Positions 27,601 to 36,631 of a stretch of DNA of 64,000 nucleotides are shown in pieces. The DNA lies in the NCBI RefSeq assembly GCF_001624705.1, contig NZ_JSEO01000002.1, positions 372,001-436,000 of the forward strand, in the 5' to 3' direction. The notes beneath the pieces were generated by a model. The model searched no databases. It saw only the letters and a program-made list of their open reading frames with translations, and was not told the DNA's origin. Both the position numbers and the translations under genes were made by a program. The stretch is from Marinomonas sp. SBI8L (GTDB taxonomy: Bacteria > Pseudomonadota > Gammaproteobacteria > Pseudomonadales > Marinomonadaceae). Numbering within the stretch: position 1 is the stretch's first letter; the number at the start of each line of letters is the position of its first letter.

Positions 27601-30600
27601 CAAGTGACATAACGACTGGTAAGGTATTAATACAAAGACCTACCATCTTCTCAATATCGTGAACTTGAGAGTGTCGCCCTGAGACGATACTACCGAAAAC
27701 AATATCATTTGAGTCTGTATAGTTTGACAGTAAAAGCCCCCACGCAGCTTGGAATAAGGAATTAAGTGTACATTGTGCTTCTTGCGCTAGGACTTTTAAG
27801 TCGCTAGTTTGGCCGCTATTTAAGTAACACTGACTCTTAATCGCCTTCGCTTTTTCGCTTTGTGTAAGATCATGTGGTTTAGATGAAAGAGACCTTGATG
27901 AAATAGGCCTAGTTGAAAGAGGTTTATAGTCAGCAATAGCTTGTAACTTAGATTGCCAAAATTCATTTGCCGTTTGTACATCCTGCTCATCTAACCATTT
28001 CACAAAGTTTTGATAGGATGGCGCTTCTTTTAAAGTGATCGCGGTTTCATTCTTTAACGCATGGTAAATGTGATTTAGCTCTGATAACAATATGGGCAGG
28101 CACCATCCATCAATAAGAGCATGATGATTTGTCCATATAAGGTGATAGTCACCTAACGCTGTCTTAATGAGACTAAAGCGCATTAAACAAGGTTCTTCAT
28201 GATTAAAGCCTCTTGTCTTATCTTCAGCTTGAACGCTTTTAAAGCGTGCGGTGTAATCGATAGCCTTGAGATGGCTTAAATCCAATGTACGCCAGTCTAA
28301 AGGCGTTTTATTGATAACTACTTGGTACTTGTCACCTGCCGTAGTTGTCATAAATCCTGTTCTAAATATGTCATGACGTTGAATAAGCTGATACCAGGCG
28401 AGTTTGAAAATTTCTATATCAAGTTCATGGTAGTGTAAGTCTAATTGAGTAATATAGGCGTCTGACTCAAGCTGGTTCTGATATAAGAGCCCTGCTTGCA
28501 TACCCGTTAACGGATAGACATTAACGAGATTAGCCTCTTCTTTAGAGATCCTCTTCTGCCAAATATCTAGATCTTCTTGAGTTAAGTTAACCACTGGGAA
28601 ATCAGAGGGTGTGTATCTGACACTTTTTTGTTCGAGGTTATGTTCAATAATACGAATCAGGTAACCATAAACGCCAGCCTTAAACTGGCGGATATCATTA
28701 TCTGAGTAAATGCCTGTCTGATAGGCTAATTCAAAGCATAAAACGCCATCAGACACTCTTGCGTTGATTGCCATTTTTTGTGGTGTCATATGATTATAAG
28801 CACCATCTTCAAGAGTCACTTTGTGCGGTGTAATCCCTTTCATGGCTGAGTTTTCGTTAAAGCCTTCTTGATCTGAATGAGTTTGACCAAAAAAGTTAAA
28901 AAGAACATCTGTCTCTATTATTGCTTGTTTAGGTTTTTCACCCAGCCAATTAAGCACACCATATCCAATGCCTTTGTTTGGCACTTGTTTAAAGCTCTCT
29001 TTTACTCGGCAAATAACCGCACCTAAATCTGATGTTTCTAACGCCTTTTGTTTTTGAGCATCAACTTCTATCAACAATGGGAAAGTCGCGCTAAACCATC
29101 CCATTGTCTGGCTAAGATCAGGTTCTGCTTTTAAGAGACCATGGCTCATGAGCTGTTTCACTAAACCTGTACTGAGACCTTCACGACCATGGCTTTCTAA
29201 AGTGAAAGAGACTGGCCGTTTTTCATCCTCTTTCTGCATTTTTGCCAAGGTCAGACTTATCGCGGTAATTAATAAAGTCTGAGTATCTGTGTGATACGCC
29301 TTGTTTGCCTTATTCAATAAATCTTGAGTGTCATTGAGGTTCAATTCAAATTGATCAATTGCTATCTGAGGCCGTTCAGTTTGATTAGACCTGATGTGAG
29401 TTTTCGGAATTTGCTTAATTTGATTAGAAACTTTAGCCCAATAGTTGGCTTCATGTTTCTCAAAATATTCCATTGTCACCTTATGGTTTAGCAGTTTCCC
29501 CCAATCTTGATAAGACAGGGTTTTAGCGGCCAACAGATTATGGGATGGAATTTTTGCTTGATAAAGCTTAACAAAATCTGAGATGAGAATTTGCCATGAC
29601 ACCGCATCTATCACGAGATGATGAGAAAGGATAAAAAGCTTTGTTTGGTTATCACAATAGAGTCTCACCAGTTTAAAAACAGACCCTTTAGCAATATCTA
29701 ATGAGTGATTAATCTGATTACAAACTTTATTGAGAGACTCGTTATCCATCTTACTCATATAGGTTTCATAGCAAGCTGAATTTAGATCCTTTTCCACATG
29801 GTATGCTGCCTGATTATTATCAAAGCTAAGCCTTAACGCATCATGACGATTGACTAAAATATCAAAACAACGCCTCATCGTCTCAAGGGAAAAATGCTGG
29901 TCCACATCAAACAAATAGTACTGATCAAATTGATTCGACTTGTTCGCAGCAAAATGAAAGAACTCGTGCTGTATGGGTAATAAGGCTTGCTTACCTAGAC
30001 TAGCGCCTTGTTCTGCTTCTAGGCTATTCGAGTTTTTAATATGAGGGATAAGGCTTGCAATACTTGGGTATTCAAATAAGTTTTTTGTACTAAAGTGCAA
30101 ACCTAATTCGACAGCCCTAGCAACCAGTTGCATTGCGAGTATTGAGTCTCCACCTAAAGCAAAGAAGTTATCATTAAGCCCGATTGATTCCAGTTTGAGC
30201 ATGTCTTGCCATAAATTGAGTAAAGTCTGCTCTTGTGCTGTTAAATCATTTTCTGAGTATTGTTGGCTAAGTTGTTGGCTAAACTGAAGATGGCTAAGTT
30301 TTGGTAAAGCGGCTTTATCTAATTTACCGTTAGCATTCAATGGCCAAGACGATGTTTTTGCCCATAATTTAGGCAACATATAATCTGGCAAGCTAAAGGC
30401 TAGGCTTTCATAAATGGCTAAAAGTAATTGAGGATCATCTTGGTAAGTTAATACATAAGCCCCTAACTGTTTTGTGCCTTGGTTTTCAACGAGCACAACC
30501 TTAGCCGTTTTTACTCCTTCAACTTTTTGAATTTCAGCTTCTATTTCACCAAGCTCAACCCTAAAACCACGAATTTTTATTTGTTCATCAATCCGAGAAA

Positions 30601-33600
30601 CAAAGACAAGTTGAGCATTTTTATTTGTCTTAACAAGGTCGCCTGTTTTATAAAGCCTGCCAAAATGAGTATCGATAAAACTCACCTGATTTAATTCATC
30701 TTGATTAAGATAGCCTCTGGCTAAACCGACCCCAGACAAATAGAGTTCACCAGTAACACCTTGTGGTACAGGATTAAAAAATGAGTCTAATACATAGGCA
30801 TTTACCCCATTAATACACTGACCTATGGTGTTTGCATCATCACCTGCTTGATAGATATGAAAGCTTGAGCAAACAGAATTTTCCGTTGGGCCGTATTCAT
30901 TAATTAAACAGGTATGTTCTACATATTTATCAACGACAGACTGTGAAACAGATTCTCCCGAGACAATAATATTTGGAATCAATTTTGACGTATCGTCAGG
31001 AGTTAGCTTGTCTAAAAGAATGGGCGGAATATAAGCAACAAGATACTTATCACCTTGGCATAAGAATCGTTTTAACTTAGCCAAATTAAACCTATCTTCT
31101 TCACTCACTATCTCAAGATGATGGCCACTGGTTAGAGCGCCCCAGATACTGCCAACAGAGGTATCAAAGGCAAAGTTCGTTAAATATAAAAAGCGTGATG
31201 GTGCTTTTAATCCATCTACCTTGGGCTTATCAAGTTTTAGATAAGCAGATTGCGCTTTAACATAATTAACCACTCCTTTGTGCTCGAGCTGCACGCCTTT
31301 TGGTTGTCCGGTTGAGCCCGATGTATAGATGATATAAGCAAGATCGGTTGCTGTGGGTTTTATGGCTGATTTAGGGTGAATTTCAGAACTTAAATCAGGA
31401 ATATATTCAGAATAAGTTGATACATCAAATTCAGGTAAATATAGAAAATCAGCTTTATCACATAAAGACGATAACTCGGTATTGTCACAAATTAATAAAC
31501 GGCTATCGCTGTCGTTTAAGATGAAAGACAACCTGTTTGCCGGTGTTTTGGTATCAATCGGAAGATAAGCCGCTCCTGTTTTTATTACAGCAAGCATGCT
31601 AACAATCATATTCAGGGATCTTTCAAGGCAGATAGCGATAATATCTCCCTGACTATCTCCCAGACAAATGCCTTTATCAATTAAGGCGTTTGCTAACTGG
31701 TTTGAACGAGCTTCAAGTTCATCGTAACTCAGCGTTTCACCTTGATAGGAGATGGCGGGGTCACTCCCATGTGTCTTAACCTTTTGCTGAAATAGATCTA
31801 ATAAACTTGTATTAGGAATTATATCTAAGGACGAGTGCCCTGCACTGTTTACATTTGATTGATCGTGCTCACTCATCTTCATTGAAGTAGTCAATAACGC
31901 TGGTTTGAAAACATCCTCGTCTAATGAACGAATGCTTAGCTCAACTAAATGGCTTAGTTGTTTCGCAAAACCTTCAATAGTTTCTCGAGTAAAAAGATCT
32001 AAAGCATAGTTCCAGTTAAACTCCACTTTATTCGGATGAATCCTCACACCTAGGCTGATATCAAACCTTGCTTCTTTATGTTTAATCGATAACGGTGTTA
32101 CCTGTGTTTTCTCAAACTCAAACTCCTTGTTACTGGCATGTTCAAGCACCATCATAATTTGAAATAACGGTTGCTTTAATTGTTTCGCTGAGAGTTTTAA
32201 GAGCTTAGTTGCCTGCTCAAAAGGAAGAGACTGATGCTCAAAATCAGACAAAAGATTTTGATGAGAGCTTTGAATAAGTGCCTTAAAACTTATCTTTTCA
32301 GGCAGATGGGTTCGCAGGGCTAAATTATTCACAAAAAAGCCAATCAGATGATTGAGCGCTTCTTTTTCACGGTTTGCACTGACTGTCCCAACAAGTACGT
32401 CCTTCTCTCCTGAGTATCGGCTTAATAAAACAACCAAGGCTGAGTACAGGATAGAAAATGGTGTCACTTTTAATTGCTTTGCCGTTTCGAGCAAATGATG
32501 TGAAGTACTTTCATCTAATGCCGTTGAAACATTTTCCCCCTGGTAACTCGAAACCTCAGGACGCTTTAAATCCGTATTTAAAAATGTTTTAGGCTGATAC
32601 TCAGCTAACCTTGTTTGCCAATAGTCTTGTTGTTTACTTGATGGATTAGTTTCATGTTCATTTCTTTGCCAAGCGGCATAATCTTTATACTGAAAGGCTA
32701 ATGGCTTTGGTTGGTAGTCCTTTCCAGAAACAGATGCGTTATAGGCATTTTGTATCTCGTTTAAAAGAATATCACTAGACTCACCATCGATAGCAATATG
32801 ATGAACGCCAACATAGAGATGGTATTTATTATCAGCAACTTTGGCCAAACCTACTCTAAAAACATCGCCTTTTGCTAGATCGAAAGGACGCTCAAAAATA
32901 TTAGACTCAAAATGACTCACCAGATCATCTAAATCACGCGCTTTAGTGACGTCTTGATAATCTAATAATTGTTTAACAAGGTTAGAATTAACCGATTCAT
33001 GCTTAACCACTCTTTGATAAACTTTTTCCTGCTCTGAATGATATGAAGTTGTTAATATCTGATGACGTTTTATTAGAGCTAAGAGGCTTTCTGACAAAGC
33101 TTTAAGACTCAATTCGCCCTTTATTTCGAACTTAAAAGGCACACAATAGTGCTTACCTTTTGTTTCAATTTGGTCGAGAGTCCAGAGTCTTAATTGCGAG
33201 AAAGATAAAGGGCTTTCTTGCTTTTCACTCAGCTGAACAGGCGTTGTTTTAGGAATGATATTAGTGTCATTATCTCCACTTAACTTATCACTTAGTTCAT
33301 CTATTAGCTTAGCCAGTTCATACACAGTGCCAGCTTGTATCAAACTTCTTAATGATACTTCGTACCCTACTTTGTCACTGATACGATTAACCATCTTTAT
33401 TGCTAGAAGTGAATGACCACCTAGGCTGAAGAAGTTTTTATTAATATCAAGCTTGGCAATGCTTAACATCTCCTCCCATAACGCCGCTAACCATGTTTCT
33501 CTGTTTGTATTAGCGTGAAGCACTAATGTCTGATCAGTATTTTCTGCACCTGCTTTATCTATATCAGGTAATGGGAGAGCAAGTCTGTCTACCTTGAGGT

Positions 33601-36600
33601 TTTGGGTTAGAGGAAAAGCCCACAGTTCAACAAAATAACTAGGAACAAAACTTGAAGGCAAATGCCTGGTTAAATATCGACGAATTTCAACAAGATCAAG
33701 TAGCTCACCTGACTTGGGAATCAGATAGGCAACTAAAGCTTGATAATCTGGCTTAATTTCTTTGATCGTCACAAGCGCATTATCAATGCTGTTGATCTGC
33801 AATAGATGATGCTCTATTTCACCAGCTTCAATACGAATGCCGTTTAACTTAAGCTGGAAATCTTTTCGAGAGATTAACTCAACACTGCCATCTTCTAATC
33901 GCCTTGCAAGGTCTCCTGTTTGATACATGCGCTCACCGGCATCGTCACAAAAGATATCTGGCTTAAAACACTGTCTTGTTAATTCATCATTAGCTAAGTA
34001 ACCTCTGGCGAGGTTTTTACCTGATATGTAAAGCTCACCAATACAGCCAATGGGCAATTGATGCTCATTTTCGTCCAAAATATAATAACGATTATTGGCG
34101 AAGGGCTTACCAATATTCACCTTATCTTGATTAAGGCTGACTTGATTACCTGAGCAGTAAACTGTTGCTTCTGAAGGGGCATACAAGTTAAAAAGTTTGG
34201 CCTCTGGATGGCTGTTCAATAAAGCTTGTTTCAAGCTCTCAGGTAAATGATCCCCTCCTGTTATCATTTTAAAATCAGAATTGGGCCTGAAGCCTTCATC
34301 GTAAAGCAGCTGCCATACTGACGGTGTCGCTTGCATTAAGCTGATATTATCTTGCTTTACCCTGTTTAAAATCGTTTTAGGTGATCTAGCTTGATCCCAA
34401 CTTAAAAGACTAATGCTGGCGCTGCTGACAAGCGGCATTAAGATTTCGGTAATATGAATATCAAACCGTGTTGATGTCATGCAGGCCACAATATCATGAG
34501 TTTGATAATTCACTCTTTCTTGCATGGCATCCATAAAATTATTCAAGCTGGCGTGCTCTAACATAACGCCTTTTGGTTGCCCGGTAGAACCTGAAGTAAA
34601 GATTACATAAGCAAGATCTGATGCGTGACTTTTGGATGTAGGATTTGTGTTTGGAAAGTTCGCAAGTATGTCTTCTGCTGTGTGCGATGATATATCCATC
34701 ACATTAAGCGATTGCATGCCTGCTTTAGCTCTATCTGGGCCAAGCATCAATTTAATCGAGGCATTTTCCAGCATGCCTTTCAGTCTTTGTTCCGGCTGCT
34801 CCGTATCAATTGGCACATAAGCTGCGCCTGATTTTAAAATTGCTAAAATGCTAATAATCGCATCAATATGCCATGAATAACCCATGGCGATACAAACATC
34901 TCTTTTAGCAACTTTGCTTATTAGGTAATGTGCAATACGGTTAGCTTTTTTGTTGAGTTCAGCATAGCTTAGGGTTTGCTTCTTTCCCTCTAAATACCAG
35001 ACACAAGCAAGTTTATCTGGGTTCTGACTGACATTTTTCTCAAACCTTTCAATAAAACTTAAGTTTGGATGGAAGTTTTGTTGAGTATTATTCCAAGCTT
35101 GAATTTGTTTTAAATCAGTTTGACTAATTAATGAAAAAGAAGCGATGCTTTTATTAGGCGCTAGAATGAGCTGCTCTAACAAGGTTTTATAACTTTGTTT
35201 AAATGCTATGATACTCGTTTCTTTGAACAAGGCTTTTGCATATAGCCAATATAATTCTAAGCAATCTCCCTTATCCGTAACGTGCAGCTCTAATTCAAAA
35301 TTAATCCGTTTTCTATCCACTAGAAGCTTAGTGACATTAGCACTATCTAACGCTAACGATGCTTTGTCAGTTTGATTAAGCACGAATAGCAACTGCAATA
35401 TCGGTGCATGTAACTCACTTCGTTCTAGTCCAATCTGATCAACAATTTTCTCAAAAGGCATGGCTTGATGCTGAAATGCTTCTGCTAACCCTTGCTTGGT
35501 TGTTTCTAATATTTCGGAAAAACTTTTATCTGCCGCAATTTGATTTCTTAAGATAAGCGTATTTGCAAAAAAACCAATTAAATCACTTACCCCTGAGATG
35601 TCCCTGCCTGAAACAGGTGTACCTATCACCACGTCTTCGTTTTCAAGCCAGCGGCCAACCAACACACTATAAACACTCATTAAAACCGTATAGAGACTGA
35701 CGCCTTGCCTCTGAGCAAAAGCTTTGACTTGATTAGTCATTGCCTGATCTAGCTGATCTTCAATCAAAACACCCTCAGATAGGGTCTGATTAGTCCGTTT
35801 ATAATCTGTCGGTAAGCTATTTAAGCTTTGCACCCCAGACATTTTTGCTTTCCAGTAATTTAACGTTTTTGTACTTAACTTGCTCTGCTCGCTTTCTTGC
35901 CAATGTGCGTAATCAGCGTACTGAAACTTTAATGAAGGCAGTTTCACTTCAGAAACGGGTTTATTAAGCGCGTAAGCTCGGTAAATGTCATTCAACTCTG
36001 AAAAGAAACAAGAGTAGGAATAGCCATCGAAAATTAGGTGATGAAATACAAACGTTAAAATAGTTTCTTCTGGTGCTAGCTTTAACAGGGAAACTCTAAA
36101 TAAAGGAGGCTTACTTAAATCAAACGGTTTATTTGCTTGTTTAACTAACCAATCGGACTCTGTTAGATCACCCTTTTCTTCCACTTTGATCGGGCATTCT
36201 ACTTGGTTTTGGCAAATTACCTGTTTTATGTCTTTGTCTATAGAGGCTATGGCCGTCGACAAAATACTATGCCTTGCCATGATCTGCTTAATGCTGGCTT
36301 CTAGCCATTCGATATTTAATGGTCCAGAGACTTTAAACGCCGCCACCATGTGATATAGAGCGCTATCGCAAGCTAATTTTTCAAGAAAATACACACGGCT
36401 TTGGGCAAAGCTAAGAGGCGCTTTATTTGAGTTTAATGCCTGAATTTCTAGCGCTAAATCAGGCTTTTTATGACTCTCCAAAAAATCAATTAAGGCCTGT
36501 TTTTGTTCCTTTAACTCCGCCGCTAAACTTTTAGTTAACTTGCCTTTTTCAGCTTTGTATTTTAGTGAACCATTTTCCACATATAGATAAACACCTTGTG

Positions 36601-36631
36601 ACTTAGCCCGGCTAATTAGCTTATGTGGCAT
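24638..36631 (-). CDS. NRPS, three modules with epimerase and thioesterase (docking-C-A-T-C-A-T-E-C-A-T-TE)
   Basis: 3997 residues. A TubC-type docking domain occupies ~1-52 (RAKSQGVYLYVENGSLKYK...). Then C1 (HHLIFDG, ~200), A1, T1 (Ser1074), C2 (HHIAIDG, ~1277), A2, T2 (Ser2163), an epimerisation domain (~2215-2660: HHLVIDAVSW, ESHGRE, MGWFSATFP), C3 (HHALIDGWC, ~2837), A3, T3 (Ser3714 in IGGTSI) and TE (~3765-3997, Ser3846 in GCSYGGY). Codes read by eye: A1 DITQIGLVYK (Gly-like), A2 DTGYISEVCK (not recognised, residue converted to D-form), A3 DAFFLGVTFK (Ile/Val-like). C3 should be of the D-accepting type, since it follows an E domain. The start overlaps the upstream NRPS stop by one base (TAATG), which implies translational coupling. 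A1 has YAPSE where YGPTE is usual. Confidence 0.95.
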   Translation of the reverse strand: MPHKLISRAKSQGVYLYVENGSLKYKAEKGKLTKSLAAELKEQKQALIDFLESHKKPDLALEIQALNSNKAPLSFAQSRVYFLEKLACDSALYHMVAAFKVSGPLNIEWLEASIKQIMARHSILSTAIASIDKDIKQVICQNQVECPIKVEEKGDLTESDWLVKQANKPFDLSKPPLFRVSLLKLAPEETILTFVFHHLIFDGYSYSCFFSELNDIYRAYALNKPVSEVKLPSLKFQYADYAHWQESEQSKLSTKTLNYWKAKMSGVQSLNSLPTDYKRTNQTLSEGVLIEDQLDQAMTNQVKAFAQRQGVSLYTVLMSVYSVLVGRWLENEDVVIGTPVSGRDISGVSDLIGFFANTLILRNQIAADKSFSEILETTKQGLAEAFQHQAMPFEKIVDQIGLERSELHAPILQLLFVLNQTDKASLALDSANVTKLLVDRKRINFELELHVTDKGDCLELYWLYAKALFKETSIIAFKQSYKTLLEQLILAPNKSIASFSLISQTDLKQIQAWNNTQQNFHPNLSFIERFEKNVSQNPDKLACVWYLEGKKQTLSYAELNKKANRIAHYLISKVAKRDVCIAMGYSWHIDAIISILAILKSGAAYVPIDTEQPEQRLKGMLENASIKLMLGPDRAKAGMQSLNVMDISSHTAEDILANFPNTNPTSKSHASDLAYVIFTSGSTGQPKGVMLEHASLNNFMDAMQERVNYQTHDIVACMTSTRFDIHITEILMPLVSSASISLLSWDQARSPKTILNRVKQDNISLMQATPSVWQLLYDEGFRPNSDFKMITGGDHLPESLKQALLNSHPEAKLFNLYAPSEATVYCSGNQVSLNQDKVNIGKPFANNRYYILDENEHQLPIGCIGELYISGKNLARGYLANDELTRQCFKPDIFCDDAGERMYQTGDLARRLEDGSVELISRKDFQLKLNGIRIEAGEIEHHLLQINSIDNALVTIKEIKPDYQALVAYLIPKSGELLDLVEIRRYLTRHLPSSFVPSYFVELWAFPLTQNLKVDRLALPLPDIDKAGAENTDQTLVLHANTNRETWLAALWEEMLSIAKLDINKNFFSLGGHSLLAIKMVNRISDKVGYEVSLRSLIQAGTVYELAKLIDELSDKLSGDNDTNIIPKTTPVQLSEKQESPLSFSQLRLWTLDQIETKGKHYCVPFKFEIKGELSLKALSESLLALIKRHQILTTSYHSEQEKVYQRVVKHESVNSNLVKQLLDYQDVTKARDLDDLVSHFESNIFERPFDLAKGDVFRVGLAKVADNKYHLYVGVHHIAIDGESSDILLNEIQNAYNASVSGKDYQPKPLAFQYKDYAAWQRNEHETNPSSKQQDYWQTRLAEYQPKTFLNTDLKRPEVSSYQGENVSTALDESTSHHLLETAKQLKVTPFSILYSALVVLLSRYSGEKDVLVGTVSANREKEALNHLIGFFVNNLALRTHLPEKISFKALIQSSHQNLLSDFEHQSLPFEQATKLLKLSAKQLKQPLFQIMMVLEHASNKEFEFEKTQVTPLSIKHKEARFDISLGVRIHPNKVEFNWNYALDLFTRETIEGFAKQLSHLVELSIRSLDEDVFKPALLTTSMKMSEHDQSNVNSAGHSSLDIIPNTSLLDLFQQKVKTHGSDPAISYQGETLSYDELEARSNQLANALIDKGICLGDSQGDIIAICLERSLNMIVSMLAVIKTGAAYLPIDTKTPANRLSFILNDSDSRLLICDNTELSSLCDKADFLYLPEFDVSTYSEYIPDLSSEIHPKSAIKPTATDLAYIIYTSGSTGQPKGVQLEHKGVVNYVKAQSAYLKLDKPKVDGLKAPSRFLYLTNFAFDTSVGSIWGALTSGHHLEIVSEEDRFNLAKLKRFLCQGDKYLVAYIPPILLDKLTPDDTSKLIPNIIVSGESVSQSVVDKYVEHTCLINEYGPTENSVCSSFHIYQAGDDANTIGQCINGVNAYVLDSFFNPVPQGVTGELYLSGVGLARGYLNQDELNQVSFIDTHFGRLYKTGDLVKTNKNAQLVFVSRIDEQIKIRGFRVELGEIEAEIQKVEGVKTAKVVLVENQGTKQLGAYVLTYQDDPQLLLAIYESLAFSLPDYMLPKLWAKTSSWPLNANGKLDKAALPKLSHLQFSQQLSQQYSENDLTAQEQTLLNLWQDMLKLESIGLNDNFFALGGDSILAMQLVARAVELGLHFSTKNLFEYPSIASLIPHIKNSNSLEAEQGASLGKQALLPIQHEFFHFAANKSNQFDQYYLFDVDQHFSLETMRRCFDILVNRHDALRLSFDNNQAAYHVEKDLNSACYETYMSKMDNESLNKVCNQINHSLDIAKGSVFKLVRLYCDNQTKLFILSHHLVIDAVSWQILISDFVKLYQAKIPSHNLLAAKTLSYQDWGKLLNHKVTMEYFEKHEANYWAKVSNQIKQIPKTHIRSNQTERPQIAIDQFELNLNDTQDLLNKANKAYHTDTQTLLITAISLTLAKMQKEDEKRPVSFTLESHGREGLSTGLVKQLMSHGLLKAEPDLSQTMGWFSATFPLLIEVDAQKQKALETSDLGAVICRVKESFKQVPNKGIGYGVLNWLGEKPKQAIIETDVLFNFFGQTHSDQEGFNENSAMKGITPHKVTLEDGAYNHMTPQKMAINARVSDGVLCFELAYQTGIYSDNDIRQFKAGVYGYLIRIIEHNLEQKSVRYTPSDFPVVNLTQEDLDIWQKRISKEEANLVNVYPLTGMQAGLLYQNQLESDAYITQLDLHYHELDIEIFKLAWYQLIQRHDIFRTGFMTTTAGDKYQVVINKTPLDWRTLDLSHLKAIDYTARFKSVQAEDKTRGFNHEEPCLMRFSLIKTALGDYHLIWTNHHALIDGWCLPILLSELNHIYHALKNETAITLKEAPSYQNFVKWLDEQDVQTANEFWQSKLQAIADYKPLSTRPISSRSLSSKPHDLTQSEKAKAIKSQCYLNSGQTSDLKVLAQEAQCTLNSLFQAAWGLLLSNYTDSNDIVFGSIVSGRHSQVHDIEKMVGLCINTLPVVMSLDKNADIKTWLKQLHREHVEAESFTYLPLQDIWKQTVTGNQAMFDSLLVFENYPLDQGLKSTKNGLTLAGLKSEEQTNYPLTIVIVEEGEIEIKLLSNDQHLAQWQVDQILNHFKTLLVHMSQANKLNDVKMLIHEDKHKQVTPCEETNQKLDKRSLIECFEAIVQSSPFNTAISFNQIKLSYQTLNEKANTLAHYLIAKGAKSGDNIGIHTERSIEMVVAMLAVMKLRATYVPMDTSYPASRLTHMIESASISHIICDQDTTNIQSDIELTFVAFPHLPSGLSKENVDKTQLDKFDVKNKTIPAYLMFTSGSTGLPKGTMIPESGIKRLVKQTNYVELNQDKKIAQISNFSFDAATFEIWGALLNGAQLVILPNEVIKNAQALSNKIESENIDIMFMTTALVNQMISINPKIFAGLDTLLFGGEKVNKQTINHMLDSGKPKHLVHVYGPTENTTFSTFHEIKEKADEYPIGKPISNTSTYILSKSLDLTPFGQVGELYLGGQGLALGYLNQAALTHTKFIESPFDQSQILYRTGDLVRYLANGDIEFVARLDDQIKLRGFRIERLEVLSQLMTIDLISKASIELIEREKEPVLAAVFTSLHVIETQAEKDEALATVKAELRLKLPSYMLPSEFHLYDELPLTQNGKLDRKKIVERLKTQKANKQVNTASPRDEIEMALYQIWLDILTTKDISITDNFFDIGGTSISAIKLIHKIEQVWPIKLSVSELLKAPSIEALGGIIRQNQGSDIEAVRNELIEFRKGEGELNVICPHLGGGTAFGYLSLAKVLPDEFGVYGIQAKGVDTDGVFLPDVQAMAEYYLTLVSHLTSKPHVFVGCSYGGYIAYEMARILNAAGHKSVAILLDSEGTHDQAVLDQISPVSLDVFKQKLVTYNGMYPHIDDAQIDRYFRIYNHHLLSLKTMSLAKSEARTITVIATGDKSDAYIDSLTAFWAGKAEADFQLELVDGDHSTMLQAPSILKVADIIKTELT

